This document shows, piece by piece, positions 1 through 5,330 of a stretch of DNA of 5,330 nucleotides; within the stretch, counting starts at the first letter, position 1, and every line of letters begins with the position of its first letter. The stretch comes from Bacteroidales bacterium (GTDB taxonomy: Bacteria; Bacteroidota; Bacteroidia; Bacteroidales; UBA12481): positions 1-5,330 of the forward strand of contig JAQWAJ010000159.1 in NCBI GenBank assembly GCA_028707745.1, written 5' to 3'. The notes under the pieces are model-generated. The model did no database searches and had not been told where the DNA came from. It saw only the letters and a list, made by a program, of their open reading frames with translations. Made by a program: the position numbers and the translations under genes.

Positions 1-5
1 TGCTG

Positions 6-383
6 ATGGGACGAGGAATTGGATTGGTATCGAAGAAAGCAATGAAAAAATTTCGCATGGAAACTTTGTGGCCGGAGGAAAAACCGGATGATCCAACGAC
101 GAGTTCTTCCTGGATAATCAATTATGCATATCAATCGGAAGGCCGGATTTTATTACACAATAATTGCTTGGTGCTGATTGCTCAAAAAGGATCCTCCCAT
201 CAAATTCCTGTCAGCACTATTGTTTCGGTTGAAGTGTATAAATCGCTCTGGTTGAAACCGGTAGGGATAAATCTGAATCTGGCATCCGGTGATTCCTTCA
301 AAATAAAATTGTCATTTCCTTTTTTCTGGGCAAGAGAAGTTAAACAGAATCAGTCTTTGATTGCTGCCGGCGTAAACTCCTAA
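6..383 (+). CDS. Small hypothetical protein with a PH/GRAM-like beta-strand pattern; start uncertain
   Basis: I do not recognise a named family. From the first ATG the product is 125 residues, with no signal peptide or membrane span. Residues 1-35 are charged and low in order (KK and PEEKPDDPTT stretches). Residues 36-105 alternate hydrophobic strands with turns: 'GRILLHNNCLVLIAQKG', then 'IPVSTIVSVEV', then 'INLNLASGDSFKIKLSF', ending in a short aromatic stretch with Trp. This order (strand, 'IP.s.I.sVev', strand, 'l.sGd.fki') is what bacterial PH-like/GRAM domains show, so a small cytoplasmic binding domain is an inference, not an identification. The reading frame is still open at the left edge, so the gene may begin upstream; ATGs at 42 and 57 are alternative starts, and 42 has a purine-rich GAAGAAAG just before it. 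It ends 11 bases before the amidotransferase fragment on the same strand, so the two may have been co-transcribed. Confidence 0.6.
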   Translation: MGRGIGLVSKKAMKKFRMETLWPEEKPDDPTTSSSWIINYAYQSEGRILLHNNCLVLIAQKGSSHQIPVSTIVSVEVYKSLWLKPVGINLNLASGDSFKIKLSFPFFWAREVKQNQSLIAAGVNS

Positions 384-394
384 TAGACAGCTTT

Positions 395-823
395 ATGAAA
401 ATCGGATTGCTTGTTTGCGACCACGCCCGAACGGAGTTCATTAGTTCTGATGGCAGTTACCCAGAGATGTTCAGGAGGCTGCTGCCGGATTTCGATTTTA
501 CCGATTATTATGTTTGTGATGGTCTCTTTCCGGGGTCCCCGGATGATCAGGAAGGTTGGATCATTAGCGGATCGAGGCGGTCAGTTTATGATGACATCGA
601 ATGGATTCACCGGTTAAAGGATTTTACACGCCGGATTTATCATTCAGGCCGGCCTTGTATCGGGGTCTGTTTTGGTCACCAGATTATCGGAGCGGCTCTG
701 GGCGGAACCATCAGGAAGGCCGAAACCGGTTGGTGCGTGGGAATTCATGAATTTGAATTTGTTGCAGTTGTGCCTTGGCTAAATCCGAAACTAAAAAGCG
801 CTAATCTGCGAATGATGTGCTGA
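395..823 (+). CDS. 3'-truncated class I glutamine amidotransferase (probable gene remnant)
   Basis: The 142-residue product matches the N-terminal half of stand-alone class I glutamine amidotransferases (GuaA-like GATase fold), which release ammonia from glutamine. Visible parts are the opening strand 'MKIGLLVCDH', the oxyanion-region 'GWIISGSRRSVYDD' (54-67), and the nucleophile elbow 'CIGVCFGHQIIGAALGG' with catalytic Cys92 (codon 668-670). Next comes 'GWCVGIHEFEFV', which in relatives leads to a 'SHxD' segment and later the catalytic His and Glu. Here the family match stops near residue 130 (PWLNP), and the last dozen residues come from the start of an octamer repeat, whose TGA at 821-823 ends the frame. 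Members of this family are usually about 230-240 residues, so roughly the last 100 are missing; I could not find them in other frames of 824-1085. Without His and Glu the product should be inactive. The start at 395 is the first ATG and gives the proper N-terminal strand. Confidence 0.8.
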   Translation: MKIGLLVCDHARTEFISSDGSYPEMFRRLLPDFDFTDYYVCDGLFPGSPDDQEGWIISGSRRSVYDDIEWIHRLKDFTRRIYHSGRPCIGVCFGHQIIGAALGGTIRKAETGWCVGIHEFEFVAVVPWLNPKLKSANLRMMC

Positions 824-867
824 TGAGCTGATGTGATGATGTGCTGATGTGCTGATGTGCTGATTTG
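814..867. repeat. Tandem octamer repeat, unit GATGTGCT (six full units plus a partial)
   Basis: Reading from 814, the units are GATGTGCT, GATGAGCT, GATGTGAT, then three perfect GATGTGCT copies and a decayed GATTTGTT. More degenerate relatives (CTAATCTG at 801-808) extend the pattern leftwards, so the true element probably begins near 795-800. Because 8 is not a multiple of 3, any frame through it yields an 8-residue peptide cycle; on the minus strand this gives the ISTSAHQH-type peptide, an artefact and not a gene. From memory, such arrays recur between genes in Bacteroidota. The array supplies the last codons and the stop of the amidotransferase fragment. Confidence 0.85.
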
Positions 868-886
868 TTTCCCTCGGAGCGTTGTC

Positions 887-906
887 ATCCCCGCGCAGGC
901 GGGGAT
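887..906. repeat. Palindromic element with perfect 8-bp stem inside a GC-rich block
   Basis: ATCCCCGC (887-894) and GCGGGGAT (899-906) are exact inverse complements around a GCAG loop. The flanks read GTC before and CTCGTCCC after, matching the GTCATCCCCGCG-type palindromes dispersed between genes in many bacteria (REP-like). A second small palindrome, GGGATCCC, lies at 932-939. The hairpin is not followed by a T-run, so it is not a classical intrinsic terminator, although a strong stem here could still shape the 3' end of a transcript from the amidotransferase side. The surrounding 881-980 is about 69% GC by hand count, clearly richer than the genes on either side. The rest of the gap to 1085 shows no gene or RNA I can recognise. 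Confidence 0.7.
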
Positions 907-1085
907 CTCGTCCCTTACCGCGCCGGCCCTTGGGATCCCGTCGCTTTGCACTGAGGCCGCATGAGGGGTCGGTGGTGAGGACTGCTCCCATCCATCCCAT
1001 TTTCCTGCCATTCTATCACTATTTTTTGCTCCTCACCGGCAGAGCCTGTTACTTGGCGGCAGAATCGAAAAACAATAAATGCCCC

Positions 1086-3626
1086 ATGAAAAGAATTGCC
1101 GTAATTATCGCAGGTTTTCTGGTATCAGTTTCCCTGTTTGCCCAGGAGAAAACAAATGTTAAACTCAATCTGACCGGCTCCCGGGGGTCGGAGGTATTTC
1201 TGGATATTAATACATTCAGTAGCAAAACAATGGATGATCAGGTGGAGCGAATTTCAATTCCGCTTATGGATAGCGGATACTATGCCGCAGTCACTGAGAA
1301 GATCGTCAGGTCCAATACGCTTTGTAAACTGTTCATCGGAGCGGAATCTATCCCGGTAATTCTCTCGCCCGGCGATAGTATTCAAATTGCGACCAATCGC
1401 TGGTCTGTTCTGAACTCGGCTGAGTTCACCGGAACTGCAGCGGGTAAAAATCAATATTATAAAGAACATTATCTGACATTTTCGACCACAGATCGCTATG
1501 AAAGAATCCAAAACTATTCAGAACATTTTGTGGAAGATCTGAAACAATACCGGTCGGATGAAGATTCGCTGCTGCTTTCTTTCTATCATACCGGCCAGAT
1601 CGACTCTTCTTACTATGCCTTTGAGTCGGAACGCGTTAATTATAAGTATTTCAACAATCTCCTTTATTCCCGAAATGTACACTGGAAAAATGACCGGGAG
1701 AACACTCAGGAAGTGGAGAATGCGATTAGCCGGATCAATCTGAGAGATACCGCTGCACTGTACAACTATCCGGAATATCGGTCTATAATCGGCCGGTTTA
1801 TCGAATATCAACTGGCATCTGATGGCACAGCTGCCGCGAAAACTGTCCGGGGATTATCGGAACGATTAAAACTGGCTGAAAAATATCTATACCCTGGACC
1901 GAACTATCTCTACTATTGCTTCAATCAGTGCAAAGATGCCTTTAACAAAGCCAATACTGAGACGAGGTCAGCGATCTACAATTATATTTCTAAAAGCATC
2001 ACGGATCCTGAGTTCCAGCGATTGCTTAGCACCTTGGGTATAAGCGACCACATGGAGCGGACATCCTACATAAACCAGGAGATAGAGAAATTTATTGCGA
2101 TAACGGTTTTAGTCATTTTGATTATTTCATTACTGATTTTTGGCCTGGCAAAAATCAATCAGCAACTGAAACGCAAAGGCAGGCGGTTGAATACAATGGC
2201 CATTTTAACGGCTTCCTTGATATTTATTATGTTTAGCTCTTTTCTTGCTGCTGTTGTAGGAGATGACATGCCGGTGGTGTTTCCGTTGGCCATGTTGGCT
2301 TACTTCGCGGCCCATGTTTTTTGGTTAATCCCGAATGTGGTCAATAAAAAGCGATATGGACTCTATGTAATAATACTGTTACCGGTGCTTGCAGCCTGTT
2401 GTTCCGTTTTCTTGCATCTTTTTGCTAAAGAATACGGGAGTAATCAACTTCCCGGTACTGATGAATATGCCAGATGGATCGGGGTTACTCTGATTATTAT
2501 CAGTGTATTAACCCTGTTTTCTTATTTTTTCTATTACGTATTGCGGCAGGCCAGGAAAAACAGGCCTTTCGGGGAATTATTTACCAAGAACATCATCAAT
2601 TTGGAATTGTTGGTGAATATTTTGCTGGTTGCGTTTGTATTTCAGGCTTTCACGGTTAATGCCATTGGTTTGTCAGGACTCAGATTAATCTTGATATTTA
2701 TTCTGTTTTTGTCGGTTTTATATGCCCATACATTTTGTTTGATACCCCGATATTTATTTCAGAAAAAATATCTGAAATTCGCGATCTATTCTGTTGCATT
2801 ACTGGTGCTTATCGGAATTATTCTATCCATAAATGATGCAATCTTTAATTATCTCAGATTATCAGAAATTCTGGGAAGTACAGATGTTAAATTTATAGAT
2901 CTGCTTTCTTTCCCACAGAACTTAGAGTTGTATCTGGCTGTTATACCTGCATTTATATATGCTTATACCCGCAAGCTGCTTGCCGAAAAAGCAAATCAGG
3001 GTTTTGCCCTATTCCGCAACAAAGAGGCTGAACTTCAGCAGCTGCGCTCTCAGGTAAATCCCCATTTTTTATTTAATTCTTTAAATACCGTTTACGCATT
3101 TGCCTTGAAGGAGAACAATCCCAAAACAGCTGAATTCATTGCAAAACTAGCTAATCTGATGCGGTATCTGATCGATGATATGGACAAGGAGACTATCGCT
3201 GTGGAGAAAGAAATTGACTATATCAGTGATTACATCAACCTTCAGAGAATTAGGAGTTCAGTGGAACAGAATGTCGTTTTGACAACCGATGTTGAAACTC
3301 CGGGATTTCAGATTGCCCCGATGCTGATGATCCCGTTTGTGGAAAATGCATTCAAACACGGAATCAATCCCAATAAGAGTTCCGACCTGAGAATATCCAT
3401 TCAGGTTAAGGAAAATCAGCTGGTTTTTGTTGCGGAAAATTCCATTGATAAACACTTTGAAGCCTATTATAAAGAGAAAGGCTTCGGCATCGGCATCCTG
3501 AATGTCAGGCAGCGACTCGGATTTATCTACCCCAACCGGCATACGCTATCGATTGCCAATACCGGCGACCGGTTTATTGTCATCCTGACGATTACGGATA
3601 TGACCAAAGAACTCGCATCCGAATGA
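1086..3626 (+). CDS. LytS/YehU-type sensor histidine kinase with TlpA-like periplasmic domain and duplicated membrane module
   Basis: An 846-residue inner-membrane sensor kinase, expected to autophosphorylate and pass phosphate to the regulator encoded next. Residues 1-20 (MKRIAVIIAGFLVSVSLFAQ) are a signal peptide; this fixes the start at 1086 rather than at in-frame codons further up, which run through repeat DNA. The start is preceded by A-rich sequence without Shine-Dalgarno. Residues 21-335 are periplasmic; 'PVILSPGDSIQI' (90-101) and 'FTGTAAGKNQYY' (114-125) plus the helical stretch after them resemble the N-terminal part of Bacteroidota TlpA-family proteins, without their thioredoxin domain. 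Nine predicted spans follow (about 336-354, 370-390, 396-416, 424-446, 462-485, 502-525, 531-553, 562-583, 607-627), with basic loops consistently on the cytoplasmic side. A coiled coil (631-656) leads to the His_kinase domain with 'QVNPHFLFNSLN', phospho-acceptor His660. The HATPase has N-box 'PFVENAFKHGI' (750-760) and G-box 'GFGIGILNVRQRL' (799-811). All catalytic motifs are intact. The signal is unknown. Confidence 0.93.
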   Translation: MKRIAVIIAGFLVSVSLFAQEKTNVKLNLTGSRGSEVFLDINTFSSKTMDDQVERISIPLMDSGYYAAVTEKIVRSNTLCKLFIGAESIPVILSPGDSIQIATNRWSVLNSAEFTGTAAGKNQYYKEHYLTFSTTDRYERIQNYSEHFVEDLKQYRSDEDSLLLSFYHTGQIDSSYYAFESERVNYKYFNNLLYSRNVHWKNDRENTQEVENAISRINLRDTAALYNYPEYRSIIGRFIEYQLASDGTAAAKTVRGLSERLKLAEKYLYPGPNYLYYCFNQCKDAFNKANTETRSAIYNYISKSITDPEFQRLLSTLGISDHMERTSYINQEIEKFIAITVLVILIISLLIFGLAKINQQLKRKGRRLNTMAILTASLIFIMFSSFLAAVVGDDMPVVFPLAMLAYFAAHVFWLIPNVVNKKRYGLYVIILLPVLAACCSVFLHLFAKEYGSNQLPGTDEYARWIGVTLIIISVLTLFSYFFYYVLRQARKNRPFGELFTKNIINLELLVNILLVAFVFQAFTVNAIGLSGLRLILIFILFLSVLYAHTFCLIPRYLFQKKYLKFAIYSVALLVLIGIILSINDAIFNYLRLSEILGSTDVKFIDLLSFPQNLELYLAVIPAFIYAYTRKLLAEKANQGFALFRNKEAELQQLRSQVNPHFLFNSLNTVYAFALKENNPKTAEFIAKLANLMRYLIDDMDKETIAVEKEIDYISDYINLQRIRSSVEQNVVLTTDVETPGFQIAPMLMIPFVENAFKHGINPNKSSDLRISIQVKENQLVFVAENSIDKHFEAYYKEKGFGIGILNVRQRLGFIYPNRHTLSIANTGDRFIVILTITDMTKELASE

Positions 3627-3678
3627 CCCGGATTACTGCATATTTTTCCTACTTTGCCTGTTTGTAATCTACTCAGAC

Positions 3679-4368
3679 ATGATCCGCACAATAGCCATCG
3701 ATGATGAACCCTTCGCCCTGGATGTGATCTCTATTCATGCCGCCAAGGTTCCGGAACTGGAGCTGATGGAGCGCTTTACAGATCCGTTCAGGGCGTTGGA
3801 TTATTTAAAGGATAATCGGGTCGATCTGGTTTTTCTGGATATCAACATGCCTGGATTATCGGGAATGGAGCTGATCAGCCGGCTGAATTGCCCGCCCCGG
3901 ATCATTTTTACAACAGCTTATTCAGAATACGCTTTGGATAGTTATGATTACGAGGCCGTTGACTATTTATTAAAACCCATCGAATTCGACCGGTTTCACA
4001 AATCGATTCAACGGTATCTGAAACAGGCTGCGCCAGCTCAGATGGCATCAGCAACTCAGGCGAAACATATTTTCATCAAGGATGGATACAAGCAGATCAA
4101 GGTTTTAATCGAAGATATCTCGTATATCCAAAGTGATGGTAATTATCTCAGTATCTATACAGGCGCCAGCCGCACTCTCGCGCGGATGACGCTTACCGAG
4201 ATGTCGGCATTACTTCCGGACTCTTTATTCCTCCGGGTGCACAATTCCTATCTGGTTAATATCGGGCACATCGACAAAATCGAGAATAACCATGTGTTCT
4301 GCAAGGAGGCAGAGATTCCGATCGGGGCAAAGTACAAAGAGGAGTTTTTAAGAAAGATAGGGGGGTAA
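3679..4368 (+). CDS. LytTR-family DNA-binding response regulator
   Basis: A 229-residue cytoplasmic transcription regulator. The receiver domain (1-120) has the acidic pair Asp8-Asp9, phospho-acceptor Asp54 in 'VFLDINMPGLSG', the switch Thr79 in 'IIFTTAYSEYAL' and Lys99-Pro100 in 'VDYLLKP'. The C-terminal LytTR domain (about 128-228) shows 'ISYIQSDGNYLSIYT' (147-161) and 'FLRVHNSYLVNIGHIDKI' (184-201), the typical beta-strand DNA-binding fold of the AgrA/LytR/AlgR type. Both domains are complete and of normal length. It lies 52 bases after the kinase on the same strand, the usual arrangement for LytS-LytTR partners, so it is very probably the cognate regulator and co-transcribed. ATG at 3679 begins exactly at the first receiver strand (MIRTIAIDDE); no Shine-Dalgarno is visible, as is normal in Bacteroidota. 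The target genes are not evident: no LytTR binding repeats were recognised in the window. Confidence 0.95.
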   Translation: MIRTIAIDDEPFALDVISIHAAKVPELELMERFTDPFRALDYLKDNRVDLVFLDINMPGLSGMELISRLNCPPRIIFTTAYSEYALDSYDYEAVDYLLKPIEFDRFHKSIQRYLKQAAPAQMASATQAKHIFIKDGYKQIKVLIEDISYIQSDGNYLSIYTGASRTLARMTLTEMSALLPDSLFLRVHNSYLVNIGHIDKIENNHVFCKEAEIPIGAKYKEEFLRKIGG

Positions 4369-4391
4369 GACCTACCTGACTAAGAGTTAGA

Positions 4392-5330
4392 TTATCTGTT
4401 ATTTGCGGAATTCAGTAAGTATTTTCTCCAGTTACTGACCAGGATTCCTGATTGTTCGGTTTCTTGCTCACCGGCGTAGACCAGCGATTTTCTGAGAGTT
4501 GGTTCCTGAATTGTTTTGCTCCATTTCATCAAGCCTGAAAGAAAACTCTGGTTAAAAGTCTGACCTGACTTTATTTCGATAAGTTCTAAACCAACCGTGG
4601 ACTCTCGCAAACAATCGATCTCAACTCCATTGCTGTTTCTGAGGAAATACAAATCATCCTGTTGTGCACGGTGGGCCGACTGTTTTAACAGATCTGCGAT
4701 GATCAGATTCTCAAATAATCCACCCCGCAAATAATGCGACTGCAACTGATCGGGATTTGTAATTTTCAACAACCAGGAAGAGAGCCCGGTGTCGTAGAAA
4801 TAGAGTTTCGGTGATTTTATCACTCTCTGATTGAGGTTTTTATAATAAGGTTGAAGCAGAAAGATAATGTAGCTGGCTTCAAGAACAGAGAGCCAGCCTT
4901 TGGCAGTGTTTACCGAAATACCGGTATCATTGGCCAGGGAAGAAAGATCCAGTAACTGACCTGTCCTGCCCGCACAAAGGCGTATAAAGTTGATGAAACC
5001 CGACAGGTTTTGAATGTTTTGAATCTGACGTACATCCCTTTGGATATAGGTCTCAAAATAGGATTGGTAGAAATCGGAAGGCGGGATTCCCTGGGAAAAT
5101 ACTCTGGGGTAGAAACCATTGATAATCCAATGGTCGAAATCCCAGTCTTTTCGGGCAGTTTGATTTTGGACTTCGGCATACTCAAATGGCAGGAGACGGA
5201 GCATAGCTGTGCGCCCTGCCAGTGACTGCGAAACCTGCGCATGGAGAGTGAGGCTCTGATATCCTGTTAGCAGAAACATGCCAGGTCGGTTTTCCTTGTC
5301 AATGACTTCCTGAAGATAAGAGACAAGTTC
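4392..5330 (-). CDS. AAA_14/DUF4143 family ATPase, N-terminus beyond the window
   Basis: C-terminal 312 residues of an ATP-binding protein of the AAA_14 plus DUF4143 type. The first Met codon in the window (5277-5279) is internal: the frame stays open to 5330 and encodes 'ELVSYLQEVIDKENRPG', the segment that in this family directly follows the Walker B 'DEIQ.vP'. Roughly 80-90 residues, including Walker A, therefore lie outside. In visible numbering, 'FLLTGYQ' (19-25) is the sensor-1-like motif (usually LTGSQ) and 'SLAGRTAMLRLLPF' (36-49) the conserved arginine segment. DUF4143 follows: 'YFETYIQRDV' (91-100), a winged-helix-like 'GISVNTAKGWLSVLE' (137-151), 'KLYFYDTGL' (175-183), 'GGLFENLIIADLL' (203-215), and a PD-(D/E)xK-like end with Asp239, Glu252 and Lys254 in 'EID...IEIKSG'. 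The family is widespread and mostly of unknown role, often treated as an accessory or mobile-type ATPase. It is convergent with the regulator across 23 bases and is not obviously linked to it. Confidence 0.9.
   Translation of the reverse strand, partial: ELVSYLQEVIDKENRPGMFLLTGYQSLTLHAQVSQSLAGRTAMLRLLPFEYAEVQNQTARKDWDFDHWIINGFYPRVFSQGIPPSDFYQSYFETYIQRDVRQIQNIQNLSGFINFIRLCAGRTGQLLDLSSLANDTGISVNTAKGWLSVLEASYIIFLLQPYYKNLNQRVIKSPKLYFYDTGLSSWLLKITNPDQLQSHYLRGGLFENLIIADLLKQSAHRAQQDDLYFLRNSNGVEIDCLRESTVGLELIEIKSGQTFNQSFLSGLMKWSKTIQEPTLRKSLVYAGEQETEQSGILVSNWRKYLLNSANNR

Noticed and set aside
814..906. CRISPR array or insertion sequence
   Set aside because: The octamers are directly adjacent without spacers, and there is no transposase, no terminal inverted repeats and no Cas gene in the window.
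745..1011. Minus-strand frame of 88 codons with ISTSAHQH-like and DEIPACAGMT peptides
   Set aside because: It is the translation of the octamer array and the palindromic block. Its peptide is a repeat artefact, and part of it lies antisense to the amidotransferase.
974..1037. Inverted repeat GGTGAGG (974-980) and CCTCACC (1031-1037)
   Set aside because: Seven bases with a 50-base loop can arise by chance in this GC-rich DNA and there is no supporting structure or target-site duplication.
1020..1057. Possible Bacteroidota promoter: TATTTTTTG at 1020-1028, or TTTG at 1025-1028 with TACTTGGC at 1050-1057
   Set aside because: The first has one T too many for TAnnTTTG and no TTTG at the right distance. 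The second has good spacing (21 bases) but only three of six fixed bases in the -7 box.
882..1085. 68-codon upstream extension of the kinase frame
   Set aside because: It translates the GC-rich palindromic block into an Arg/Pro-rich peptide and would bury the clear signal peptide that begins at 1086.
3627..3678. Possible internal promoter between kinase and regulator (TACTTTG near 3648, TTTG near 3660)
   Set aside because: The TACTTTG is one base short of TAnnTTTG and no partner box is at the right spacing; the simple reading is co-transcription with the kinase.
4910..5242. Overlapping frames on both strands within the DUF4143 gene
   Set aside because: They are shadows of the ATPase frame, which has clear family motifs along its whole length.

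Overview
The window most likely comes from a member of the Bacteroidota or a close relative. The kinase is a LytS/YehU-type histidine kinase with the 'LIP...KK.Y' membrane signature common in that phylum, and its periplasmic part resembles the N-terminal region of Bacteroidota TlpA-family proteins. It is paired with a LytTR response regulator. Start codons lack clear Shine-Dalgarno sequences, and a period-8 GATGTGCT tandem repeat of a kind I associate with Bacteroidota intergenic DNA is present. Genus cannot be told from the sequence.

Layout: (1) positions 1-383 hold a small plus-strand gene of unknown function with a beta-rich, PH/GRAM-like pattern; its true start may lie before the window. 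(2) 395-823 is the first half of a class I glutamine amidotransferase with its nucleophile Cys. It is cut off where the sequence enters a tandem octamer repeat, so it lacks the His and Glu of the triad and is probably a gene remnant. (3) 824-1085 is non-coding: the octamer repeat (814-867), then a GC-rich block (about 69% GC over 881-980) with a perfect 8-bp-stem palindrome. (4) 1086-3626 is an 846-residue sensor histidine kinase: signal peptide, about 315-residue periplasmic domain, nine predicted membrane spans, coiled coil, His_kinase and HATPase domains. (5) 3679-4368 is its LytTR response regulator, 52 bases downstream. (6) 4392-5330 on the minus strand is the C-terminal part of an AAA_14/DUF4143 ATPase running off the right edge, convergent with the regulator.

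The coherent functional unit is the kinase-regulator pair: a periplasmic or envelope signal would be sensed by the kinase, passed from His660 to Asp54 of the regulator, and turned into transcription control through the LytTR domain. The most unusual point is the kinase architecture: a TlpA-like periplasmic module without thioredoxin domain, followed by what looks like a tandem duplication of the four-helix membrane unit of LytS-type kinases. The other genes are accessory or eroded, and nothing in the sequence ties them to the two-component system.
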